Shown here: one piece after another, positions 1 through 5,219 of the stretch
How positions within the stretch are numbered: position 1 is the first letter of the stretch
Layout of the letters: each line of letters opens with the position of its first letter
DNA from: an uncultured Erysipelotrichaceae bacterium
GTDB taxonomy: Bacteria > Bacillota_I > Bacilli_A > RF39 > UBA660
Length of the DNA stretch: 5,219 bases
Direction of reading: 5' to 3'
NCBI GenBank assembly: GCA_902783405.1
Contig: CACZQZ010000050.1
Span: forward strand, 1 to 5,219
The notes under the pieces: generated by a model
Database searches by the model: none
What the model saw: the letters and a program-made list of their open reading frames with translations, nothing else
Told to the model about the DNA's origin: nothing
Made by a program: the position numbers and the translations under genes

Positions 1-56
1 AAACAAAGAATATTCATAATCACTAAATCCATTTGATAATAATAATATTTTCTCAT
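1..56 (-). CDS. 5' end of an unidentified gene, cut by the window edge
   Basis: Only 18 complete codons are present, reading MRKYYYYQMDLVIMNILC, and the frame is open to the left edge. The start is well supported. Its ATG (56-54) shares the sequence ATGA with the TGA stop (55-53) of the upstream Smr gene, and AAGGAG (68-63) lies 6 bases ahead of it, inside the end of that gene. This is a classic translational-coupling arrangement, so the gene is very probably the third member of the kinase-Smr operon. The visible residues are a short basic start, a run of four tyrosines, then a hydrophobic stretch. That could be the beginning of a membrane segment, but too little is present to tell. No family can be named. 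Confidence that it is a real gene start is fairly high; its function is unknown. Confidence 0.72.
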   Translation of the reverse strand, partial: MRKYYYYQMDLVIMNILC

Positions 57-322
57 AAATCGCTCCTTACTTCTACAATCGTGCATCCTGGATTTTCAAA
101 AGATAATAGATAATTTTTAACGAGCTTATTTTTTGATAAAGTTTCTCTTACTGTTTCTTTTAAAATACCACTACCAATACCATGAATTATAGTAACATAG
201 ACGTTTCCCATTTTATAAGAATCTTTTATAAAATCATCGATTGCTACTCTAGCTGTTTCCCTATCATATCCATGTAAATCAAGTGTTGGAAGTGTATCAA
301 TAAATAAATTATTCAAATTCAT
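53..322 (-). CDS. Small stand-alone Smr-domain protein
   Basis: An 89-residue protein made almost entirely of one Smr domain, the small MutS-related domain also found at the C-terminus of MutS2. Visible motifs are LDLHG at residues 14-18, the HGIGSG loop at 47-52 followed by a helix with Leu, Lys and Arg, and a closing strand PGCTIVEV at 78-85. Smr domains bind, and in some families nick, DNA or RNA. The LDxHG and HGxGxG motifs are the conserved core of that fold. The usual Gly-rich insert before the last strand is shortened here. The ATG at 322 is chosen over an in-frame TTG at 328, because the AAGGAG at 335-330 is 7 bases from the ATG but only 1 base from the TTG. The gene overlaps the end of the kinase gene by 14 bases and ends in an ATGA overlap with the next gene. 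It has no MutS ATPase part, so it is not MutS2 itself. The exact substrate is unknown. Confidence 0.87.
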   Translation of the reverse strand: MNLNNLFIDTLPTLDLHGYDRETARVAIDDFIKDSYKMGNVYVTIIHGIGSGILKETVRETLSKNKLVKNYLLSFENPGCTIVEVRSDL

Positions 323-1202
323 GAACAATCTCCTTTACTTCCTCTTTTGAAGGTACGGAATTTCTACTGCCAATATTTCTTAAAGATAAAGATGCGGTTA
401 CATTGGCAATTTTTAAACATTGTTCGTAAGAATATCCTTTAGCAAGACCATATACAAATCCAGCATGAAAAAAATCTCCTGCACCTGTAGAATCTACTGA
501 GTGAACTTTTATGGTAGGCATTCTTTTTAATGATGAACCTTTTTTGTAAAGGCATCCTTCTTCTTCTAGAGTAATCACTAAATTTTTCTTAAATTTGTTA
601 TATAATAAATTATAAATATTAGCCATTGAAAGGTGGTCATTTTTTATAAATTTAAGTCCTGTCACTTCTTCAGCAAATTCTTTAGATGTAACTACATAAT
701 CTACTTTAAAACATAAATCCATAATTTCATCAGATGCTTTTCCTGCATCTAAAACAGTAATAGCATCCGGATAATCCTTAATTAATCTCATTGTTTGTTC
801 GTATTCTTTTCCATCTGTTAAAATAATATCTGGTTTAAAATCTAATTGTAAAGGAGATAATTTATTTTGTTTTTTATTTCGAAAAACAGTTCTAGATCCA
901 TTTTCTTTATTGACTAAAATATAACTAACATTTGTATTTTTTTCTAATATTTCAATAAAAGAAGTATCTACATTTGCACTTAAAAATTCTTTTAATATTT
1001 TTTTACCATAAATATCATTTCCAATCGTTCCAATAAAAGATACATCACATCCCCACTTACCAAGTAAAAAGGCAGGATTACTAGCTGTCCCACCACCTGA
1101 GCCAATAATATCATCGACATGATTTTTGGTGTTTTCTATAGGAAAACCGTCTACTGGAATGATAACATCATAAGAGACTTGTCCAATGCATACTATTTTC
1201 AA
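309..1202 (-). CDS. PfkB/ribokinase-family carbohydrate (or nucleoside) kinase
   Basis: A 297-residue cytoplasmic kinase, close to the usual length of about 300 for the family. It would transfer phosphate from ATP to a sugar-like hydroxyl group. The N-terminal strand KIVCIGQVSYDVI leads into the substrate-binding signature GSGGGTASN (residues 34-42), followed by a Gly-rich GTIGND segment (58-63). The second PfkB signature DSTGAGDFFHAGF (237-249) contains the anion-hole glycines and the catalytic base Asp243. The N/TS-K-E motif region (TSKEFAEEVTG, 172-182) is also typical. The start codon is TTG: no in-frame ATG or GTG exists between the upstream in-frame TGA (1235-1233) and the coding body, and a strong AGGAGG lies 7 bases before the TTG. 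Ribokinase, fructokinase and nucleoside kinases share these motifs, so the substrate cannot be assigned. It heads an operon with the Smr gene and the truncated third gene, which gives no metabolic clue. Confidence 0.93.
   Translation of the reverse strand: MKIVCIGQVSYDVIIPVDGFPIENTKNHVDDIIGSGGGTASNPAFLLGKWGCDVSFIGTIGNDIYGKKILKEFLSANVDTSFIEILEKNTNVSYILVNKENGSRTVFRNKKQNKLSPLQLDFKPDIILTDGKEYEQTMRLIKDYPDAITVLDAGKASDEIMDLCFKVDYVVTSKEFAEEVTGLKFIKNDHLSMANIYNLLYNKFKKNLVITLEEEGCLYKKGSSLKRMPTIKVHSVDSTGAGDFFHAGFVYGLAKGYSYEQCLKIANVTASLSLRNIGSRNSVPSKEEVKEIVHEFE
330..335 (-). promoter_or_regulatory. Ribosome binding site that fixes the Smr start
   Basis: AAGGAG on the minus strand lies inside the last codons of the kinase gene. 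Its 7-base spacing to the ATG at 322 supports that start. An upstream TTG at 328 would be only 1 base away, which is too close. Confidence 0.8.
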
Positions 1203-1209
1203 AAAAACC

Positions 1210-1217
1210 CCTCCTCC
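1210..1217 (-). promoter_or_regulatory. Strong ribosome binding site for the TTG start of the kinase
   Basis: GGAGGAGG on the minus strand is a near-perfect anti-Shine-Dalgarno match. The AGGAGG core (1215-1210) is 7 bases from the TTG at 1202. A nearby ATG at 1219 is out of frame and would give only a six-codon peptide, so it is not the start. Confidence 0.82.
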
Positions 1218-1226
1218 ATGTTTTTC

Positions 1227-1235
1227 ATTATATCA
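1227..1235 (-). promoter_or_regulatory. Extended -10 promoter for the kinase-Smr operon
   Basis: On the minus strand the sequence is TGATATAAT: a perfect TATAAT (1232-1227) preceded by the TGn extension. No good -35 box sits at a 16-18 base spacing (the 17-base position reads TAGTTT), which fits an extended -10 promoter. Transcription would start near 1220, giving a leader of only about 18 bases that begins just ahead of the ribosome binding site. No operator-like inverted repeat was seen. Confidence 0.68.
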
Positions 1236-1253
1236 TATTAAGGCTTTAAAAAC

Positions 1254-1282
1254 TAGACAAAAAAATAGAAAAAGAATATAAT
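1254..1282 (+). promoter_or_regulatory. Sigma-A-type promoter for the plus-strand hypothetical gene
   Basis: TAGACA (1254-1259) matches the -35 consensus at 5 of 6 positions. It is followed after exactly 17 bases by a perfect TATAAT (1277-1282). Transcription would begin near 1289, about 20 bases before the ATG. The promoter is back to back with the kinase promoter; the two -10 boxes point away from each other about 44 bases apart. The gene therefore looks constitutively expressed as its own unit. Confidence 0.75.
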
Positions 1283-1308
1283 AATGATAATTAATTTGGA
1301 GGCGCGAA

Positions 1309-1917
1309 ATGAATAAAAATTTAGTATATCTATCAAATAATAAAGTACTAGTAACAGATGAACTTGGAAATATAAAAATTCTTAATTATGTAGATAAAAA
1401 TAATGTTGATAAAGCATTATTAATTCAAAATGCTTATGACAAAGTAGATGAAGTAAATTGTATAATAAAGCAAAAAGAGGAAGAAATTCAAGAACAAAAA
1501 TGGGATTTAGAAGCTGATAAAACAGCTATGATTATTGTAACAATCCTTACTTCACTATCAGCTCTTATTTTAACAATTCCTTCTGGAATAATGACTAGTT
1601 TAGAATGTGCTTTAATTTCATCTTTGACTTGGATTACTACAACGTCTAAAATATACTCTAACCGAAAAAAGAAATATAAAAATTCTCTAACTGAATATGA
1701 AAACTATGTGAAAGAAAAAGAAAATATTCAAAAAGAAGTAAAAATAATATGTGAAAAAATAAAAAAGAACGGAGATGTTAGTCTTAATATGAATAAGGTA
1801 ATTTCTCTTGAAAAGTTAAAAAATGAAATTATTGAAGAATACCAAATGCAAGATAATCAAATGTCTTCTGATTTAACCCAAGAGAAAAAATTAGTAAAAA
1901 CATTAAGAAAATACTAA
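1309..1917 (+). CDS. Unrecognised protein with a two-helix membrane hairpin and coiled-coil flanks
   Basis: A 202-residue protein that I do not recognise. A short N-terminal part (about 1-30) looks beta-rich and has no signal peptide. A charged helical stretch (about 33-70, rich in Glu, Lys and Gln) leads to two adjacent hydrophobic segments, about 73-91 and 94-112, joined by a tight Pro-Ser-Gly turn, which suggests a membrane hairpin. A Lys/Arg cluster (NRKKKYK, about 118-124) follows, then a second charged, probably coiled-coil helix (about 122-153) and a polar Lys/Glu-rich tail. By the positive-inside rule both ends should face the cytoplasm. The start has GGAGG (1298-1302) 6 bases ahead and its own promoter. 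It is the only gene on the plus strand here, a monocistron converging on enolase, so neighbours say little about its job. A scaffold, membrane-shaping or envelope-associated role is conceivable, but nothing in the sequence proves one. Confidence 0.85.
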   Translation: MNKNLVYLSNNKVLVTDELGNIKILNYVDKNNVDKALLIQNAYDKVDEVNCIIKQKEEEIQEQKWDLEADKTAMIIVTILTSLSALILTIPSGIMTSLECALISSLTWITTTSKIYSNRKKKYKNSLTEYENYVKEKENIQKEVKIICEKIKKNGDVSLNMNKVISLEKLKNEIIEEYQMQDNQMSSDLTQEKKLVKTLRKY

Positions 1918-1941
1918 AAAAGTACGTTAATCGTACTTTTT
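1917..1941. terminator. Bidirectional terminator between the hypothetical gene and eno
   Basis: A perfect 10-base inverted repeat, AAAAAGTACG (1917-1926) and CGTACTTTTT (1932-1941), encloses a 5-base loop. Both strands give a hairpin followed by a T tract: five Ts within the arm on the plus strand and six on the minus strand. The stem has only three G-C pairs, so it may be modest in strength. Its left arm begins at the last base of the plus-strand TAA stop. The loop holds the first bases of the reverse-strand eno stop (1929-1927), and the right arm encodes the last enolase residues. Two convergent transcripts share the element. Confidence 0.75.
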
Positions 1942-3165
1942 ATTTAACTCTTCTTCTATTCTCATTAACTGATTATATTTACAAATTCTATCTGTTCTAG
2001 ACATCGATCCTGTTTTAATTTGACCTAAATTAAGTCCTACAGCCAAATCAGCAATCGTCGTATCCTCTGTTTCACCACTTCTATGTGAAATAATTGTTTT
2101 ATAACCATGACTTCTTGCAAGTTCTATTGTTTCTAATGTTTCTGTAATAGTACCAATTTGGTTTACTTTAAGTAAAATAGCATTCCCTGCTTTTTTATCA
2201 ATACCCATTTGAAGGCATTTTTTGTTGGTTACAAATAAATCGTCTCCAACAAGTTGAATTTTATTTCCTAATTTTTCTGTTATCTTTGTAAACCCTTCCC
2301 AATCATTTTCATCTACTGGATCTTCAATAGAAATAATAGGATATGTATTTACTAACTCTTCATAATATTCAATTAATTCATCTGTTGTTAAACTTTTTCC
2401 TTCTGATGCAAGTACATATCTACCATCTTTATAAAATTCGCTAGCCGCTACATCAATTGCTAAATGAACATCTACTCCAGGAGTATATCCAGCTTTTTTG
2501 ATAGCTTCAATGATTAAATCAAAGCCCTCTTTATTACTATTTAAGTCTGGTGCAAAACCACCTTCATCTCCTACTCCTGTAGAAAATCCTTTTTCATTTA
2601 AAACCTTTTTTAAATGATGGAATACTTCTGAACCAATTCTAACTCTTTCATGAATCGTATTTGCCTCTGGTATAATCATAAATTCTTGAAAGTCTAATTT
2701 ATTATCTGCATGAGCTCCACCATTTAAGATATTCATCATAGGTTTTGGAAGAATAGTTCCACTTCCTATATAACGATATAGTGGTAAATTTTTAGATTTA
2801 GCTACTGCTTTTAAAGCAGCCATCGATATTCCTAAAATAGCGTTAGCTCCAAATCTTGATTTTGTCTCAGTTCCATCTAAGTTTATCATAGCATAATCTA
2901 GGGTCTTTTGATTTTCTGCATCCATGCCAATGATAGCATCACGTAAAGGCCCATTAACATTAGCAACTGCTTTTAGAACTCCTTTTCCCATATAACGGGC
3001 ATCTCCATCACGAAGTTCTAAGGCTTCTCTTTCTCCAGTAGACGCACCAGATGGAACAGCGGCTCTTCCCATCACACCATTTTCTAGTGTAACGTCTACT
3101 TCTACTGTAGGATTTCCTCTAGAATCTAATATTTCTCTTGCTTTAATATCTTTAATTTTAAACAT
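1927..3165 (-). CDS. eno: Enolase (2-phosphoglycerate dehydratase)
   Basis: Cytoplasmic glycolytic enzyme converting 2-phosphoglycerate to phosphoenolpyruvate with Mg2+. The 412-residue protein is slightly shorter than the usual 420-435, but all main motifs are present. They are the N-terminal DSRGNPTVEV (14-23), the flexible SGASTGERE loop (39-47), FQEFMIIP (159-166), and VGDEGGFAP with the catalytic Glu201 (198-206). Metal ligands fall at Asp238 (in AIDVAASEF), Glu281 (in SIEDP) and Asp308 (in VGDDLF). Lys333 in LLKVNQIG is the proton-abstracting base, His361 lies in SHRSGETED, and Lys384 in GQIKTGSMSRTDR. The ATG at 3165 has AAGGAG 8 bases ahead, overlapping the murD stop codon. The gap to murD is only 13 bases, so the two are co-transcribed. 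Enolase often sits with gap, pgk, tpi and gpm in Bacillota; here it is apart from them. The bidirectional terminator lies at its end. Identification is essentially certain. Confidence 0.99.
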   Translation of the reverse strand: MFKIKDIKAREILDSRGNPTVEVDVTLENGVMGRAAVPSGASTGEREALELRDGDARYMGKGVLKAVANVNGPLRDAIIGMDAENQKTLDYAMINLDGTETKSRFGANAILGISMAALKAVAKSKNLPLYRYIGSGTILPKPMMNILNGGAHADNKLDFQEFMIIPEANTIHERVRIGSEVFHHLKKVLNEKGFSTGVGDEGGFAPDLNSNKEGFDLIIEAIKKAGYTPGVDVHLAIDVAASEFYKDGRYVLASEGKSLTTDELIEYYEELVNTYPIISIEDPVDENDWEGFTKITEKLGNKIQLVGDDLFVTNKKCLQMGIDKKAGNAILLKVNQIGTITETLETIELARSHGYKTIISHRSGETEDTTIADLAVGLNLGQIKTGSMSRTDRICKYNQLMRIEEELNKKYD

Positions 3166-3178
3166 GTCTATCTCTCCT

Positions 3179-4507
3179 TTATAAATTATTTACTGTATCT
3201 TTAAATTCTTTACCACGAATTTCAAAATTGTCATATTGATCCCAAGATGCACAAGCAGGAGAAAATAAAACCACATCTCCTCTTGAAGCATCTTCATAAG
3301 CTTCTATAGTAGCTTCTTTAAGTGTATCTACCACTAAACATGGAATGTTAATGCTATCAGCATATTCTTTAATTCTTAATTTTGTTTCTCCATAACATAT
3401 AATTTTTTTTACATGACTTAAATGATCTGTAAGAGGTACAAAAGAGTGTCCCCTATCTAATCCACCTAAAATTAAAATAGTAGGTTTCATGAAGGAATCC
3501 AAAGCAATGATAGTTGAATCGGTATTAGTGGCTTTACTATCATTATAAAAAGTAACACCATCTTTTTCCCTTACATATTCAATTCTATGTTCTACTCCTT
3601 TAAATTCCTTTAGATAATCTTTTATAATCTCATTGGATACACTAAATTTCTTGACAACCATAATCATGCACATGATATTTTCATAATTATGCATTCCTTT
3701 TATCTTAATATCATCTAAAGATATAATATTTTCTCCTTTATAAACAATAAAATTATCTCGGATGTATGCATCCGCTTTTTGTTTAGATGAAAAATATTCT
3801 TTTGTACTTTGAATATCTTCTGTTAGTTTTAAAGAATCTTTATTTTCTAGATTTATAAGAGCCAAATCTTCTTTGGTATGATGAGAAAATATTTTCTTTT
3901 TACTATTTTTATATGTTTCATAATCTCCATGAAAATCAATATGTACTTTACTTAAATTTGTTAAAACACTGATATTTGTTTTAAAGTCATTTACATCAAC
4001 TAACTGATGATCAGATATTTCTAAAACCAAAATATCATTGCTTTTTACTTTTTCTACTAAAGAACATACAGGATATCCTATATTTCCTCCCAAAAAAGCA
4101 GAAAGATTTGCTTTTTTTAATACTTCATAAATCATTGTAGTGGTTGTTGTTTTTCCATTACTTCCTGTAATTCCTATAATACTTATATCTTTAGGAAGTA
4201 GGTGATATGCCACTTCTACTTCATTTATAACAGGGATATTTAATTTTTTTGCTTTTAAAACACAAGGGTGTGTTTTAATAATCCCAGGATTTTTAATGAC
4301 AAAATCATAAGAATCATCTAAAATTTCTTCTGGAGTTTGACTAATAACTACCTGAACATTCAATTTTTCCAATTCTTTAGTATGGTTTTCATCTTGCACC
4401 TTTCCATCGACTACTAGAATTTGATTTGTATATTTACTTAGTAATTTAGCACATTCATAACCACTTCTAGCCATTCCAAAGATAAATATTTTTCTATCAT
4501 CAAACAT
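3179..4507 (-). CDS. murD: UDP-N-acetylmuramoyl-L-alanine--D-glutamate ligase (MurD)
   Basis: Cytoplasmic Mur ligase that adds D-glutamate to UDP-MurNAc-L-Ala using ATP, an early step of peptidoglycan synthesis. Length is 442 residues, normal for MurD. Domain 1 (about 1-100) is Rossmann-like and starts IFIFGMARSG; its NPGI (73-76) is typical of MurD. Domain 2 holds the ATP loop GITGSNGKTT (112-121), the Mg-binding region LEISDHQL (162-169), VHIDFHG (188-194) and the probable carbamylated Lys203. Domain 3 shows GMHNYEN (271-277), VEHRIEYV (305-312), NDSKATN (322-328), LGGLDRG (347-353) and the diagnostic C-terminal SPACASWDQYDNFEIRG (416-432), which separates MurD from MurC, E and F. The start ATG has GGAGG 6 bases upstream. 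MurD normally lies in a dcw cluster; here it forms a two-gene operon with eno. One variation is EISDHQ where ELSSFQ is usual. Confidence 0.98.
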   Translation of the reverse strand: MFDDRKIFIFGMARSGYECAKLLSKYTNQILVVDGKVQDENHTKELEKLNVQVVISQTPEEILDDSYDFVIKNPGIIKTHPCVLKAKKLNIPVINEVEVAYHLLPKDISIIGITGSNGKTTTTTMIYEVLKKANLSAFLGGNIGYPVCSLVEKVKSNDILVLEISDHQLVDVNDFKTNISVLTNLSKVHIDFHGDYETYKNSKKKIFSHHTKEDLALINLENKDSLKLTEDIQSTKEYFSSKQKADAYIRDNFIVYKGENIISLDDIKIKGMHNYENIMCMIMVVKKFSVSNEIIKDYLKEFKGVEHRIEYVREKDGVTFYNDSKATNTDSTIIALDSFMKPTILILGGLDRGHSFVPLTDHLSHVKKIICYGETKLRIKEYADSINIPCLVVDTLKEATIEAYEDASRGDVVLFSPACASWDQYDNFEIRGKEFKDTVNNL

Positions 4508-4542
4508 AATATTCCTCCCATTTATTTTTACCTTCCAAAGAT

Positions 4543-4571
4543 ATTTTATCAGATTAAATAAATAAAGTCCA
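4543..4571 (-). promoter_or_regulatory. Promoter for the murD-eno operon
   Basis: On the minus strand TGGACT (4571-4566, 4 of 6 matches to the -35 consensus) is followed after 17 bases by TAAAAT (4548-4543), which also carries the TGn extended -10 (TGA). Transcription would start near 4536, leaving a leader of about 28 bases before murD. It is the only good promoter in the 113-base gap between murD and the rubrerythrin gene. No riboswitch-like structure fits in so short a leader. Confidence 0.7.
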
Positions 4572-4600
4572 TATTTCTAAATTTTGAAAAATGAATAGTA

Positions 4601-4622
4601 AAAAAAATCCAAAATGGATTTT
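4601..4622 (-). terminator. Rho-independent terminator of the rubrerythrin gene
   Basis: On the minus strand AAAATCCA (4622-4615), loop TTT, then TGGATTTT (4611-4604) forms a perfect 8-base stem continuing into a run of Ts (seven in a row, 4607-4601). The 5' arm overlaps the TAA stop of the rubrerythrin gene by two bases. The element isolates that gene from the murD-eno promoter downstream. Confidence 0.78.
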
Positions 4623-5160
4623 AATAATTTTCACTTAATATTTCAAAATAAGCCTGTGGATGAGCACATACAGGGCAAACTTTTGGAGCTTCTTCTCCAA
4701 AATGAACATGTCCACAATTTCTACAAATCCACATTTTTGGTTCTTCTTTTTTAAACGTTGTTTCTTCTTGAATACCTTTAAGCAAAGCTCTGTATCTTTC
4801 CTCATGGCGTTTTTCAATTTTTCCTACTTCTTCGAATAAAAATGCAATATGATCAAATCCTTCTTCTTTAGCAGTTTCAGAAAATTCTTTATACATGCTC
4901 GTCCATTCACCATTTTCACCAGATGCTGCATCTAATAAATTTTCTACTGTACTTGGAACGCTTCCATCGTGCAACAATTTAAACCACATTTTAGCGTGTT
5001 CTTTTTCATTATCAGCTGTTTCAGTAAAAATAGCTGCAATTTGTTCATAACCTTCTTTTTTAGCTTTACTAGCATAATATGTATATTTATTTCTAGCCTG
5101 ACTTTCTCCTGCAAAAGCTGTCATTAAATTTTCTTCTGTCTTTGTTCCTTTTAAATTCAT
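4621..5160 (-). CDS. rbr: Rubrerythrin (peroxide-reducing non-haem diiron protein)
   Basis: A 179-residue cytoplasmic protein of the classic two-domain type. The ferritin-like four-helix domain (about 1-135) carries diiron ligand motifs: Glu19 in AGESQARNKY, ExxH at Glu52-His55 (NEKEHA), a Glu-rich segment ETAKEEGF (95-102), and ExxH at Glu116-His119 (IEKRHEERY). The C-terminal rubredoxin-like domain binds one iron through CxxC pairs at Cys146/Cys149 (WICRNCGHVH) and Cys162/Cys165 (VCPVCAHPQA). Family members use reduced rubredoxin or a similar donor to reduce hydrogen peroxide to water, protecting anaerobes from oxygen stress. It is slightly shorter than the roughly 190-residue Desulfovibrio protein, with no missing motif. 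The ATG at 5160 is preceded by AAGGAAG. The gene appears to be a single-gene unit with its own promoter and terminator. The symbol rests on family recognition. Confidence 0.97.
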   Translation of the reverse strand: MNLKGTKTEENLMTAFAGESQARNKYTYYASKAKKEGYEQIAAIFTETADNEKEHAKMWFKLLHDGSVPSTVENLLDAASGENGEWTSMYKEFSETAKEEGFDHIAFLFEEVGKIEKRHEERYRALLKGIQEETTFKKEEPKMWICRNCGHVHFGEEAPKVCPVCAHPQAYFEILSENY

Positions 5161-5206
5161 AATTCTTCCTTCTTTCTATTAGTAAAGTATTTTGTTTACC
5201 AATAAA

Positions 5207-5212
5207 ATTATA
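5207..5212 (-). promoter_or_regulatory. Probable -10 box of the rubrerythrin promoter (the -35 lies outside the window)
   Basis: A perfect TATAAT on the minus strand lies 46 bases before the start codon, placing transcription start near 5200 and leaving a leader of about 40 bases. The matching -35 box would fall past the right edge, so this is only half supported, in a very AT-rich stretch. No convincing PerR-type operator was found over it. Confidence 0.45.
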
Positions 5213-5219
5213 TTAAAAT

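Noticed and set aside
53..322. Degraded or split MutS2 gene
   Set aside because: The Smr domain is complete, has its own start and binding site, and the upstream gene is a kinase with no MutS sequence.
323..328. A longer Smr protein starting at the in-frame TTG at 328
   Set aside because: The ribosome binding site would be only 1 base away; the ATG at 322 has proper spacing.
1201..1219. A small leader peptide ORF starting with the ATG at 1219 ahead of the kinase
   Set aside because: It would be six codons, has no ribosome binding site upstream and lies at the predicted transcription start.
1298..1308. The GC-rich patch GGAGGCGCG before the hypothetical gene as a regulator site
   Set aside because: It is mostly the ribosome binding site and shows no inverted repeat.
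4508..4620. A riboswitch or small RNA in the murD-rubrerythrin gap
   Set aside because: The predicted leader is only about 28 bases, and the rest is accounted for by the promoter and terminator; no further structure was seen.
4635..4817. A 60-codon minus-strand reading frame rich in Lys
   Set aside because: It lies wholly inside the rubrerythrin gene in another frame, has no domain features and sits in AT-rich codons; it is a shadow of the real gene.
5196..5219. A PerR-type operator over the rubrerythrin promoter
   Set aside because: Only the TATAAT half resembles the consensus, and that is explained by the -10 box; the other half does not match.

Overview
The window looks like ordinary chromosome from an AT-rich (roughly 30% GC by eye), Gram-positive-type, probably anaerobic bacterium. 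It most likely belongs to the Bacillota/Bacilli side, near Erysipelotrichia or the RF39-like, Mycoplasma-adjacent gut lineages. The reasons are A-rich codon use, strong GGAGG-type ribosome binding sites, a TTG start, sigma-A-like promoters, very short intergenic gaps, a MurD (so a cell wall is made) and a rubrerythrin (typical of anaerobes). Tryptophan is read from TGG and TGA is used as a stop, so the code is standard rather than mycoplasmal. The lineage is inferred, not proven.

Layout from left to right. Positions 1-1202 hold a minus-strand operon read leftwards: a PfkB-family sugar/nucleoside kinase with a TTG start, a small stand-alone Smr-domain protein overlapping it by 14 bases, and the first 18 codons of a third gene that starts in an ATGA overlap and runs off the left edge. 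Positions 1203-1308 are a divergent promoter region. Positions 1309-1917 are the only plus-strand gene, an unrecognised 202-residue protein with a predicted two-helix membrane hairpin flanked by charged coiled-coil-like segments. It converges on enolase, and one small hairpin placed in and between the two stop codons can serve as terminator for both.

Positions 1927-4507 are a two-gene minus-strand operon, murD then eno, read from a good promoter at about 4543-4571. It joins a peptidoglycan precursor ligase to a glycolytic enzyme. Positions 4621-5160 are a single-gene unit for rubrerythrin, with a terminator hairpin overlapping its stop codon and a -10 element near the right edge of the window.

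No CRISPR array, insertion sequence, prophage gene, tRNA or rRNA was seen, and there is no clear sign of a novel multi-gene system. The parts most worth a second look are the unrecognised membrane-hairpin protein, the kinase-Smr-partial-gene operon, and the habit of building terminators into stop codons.
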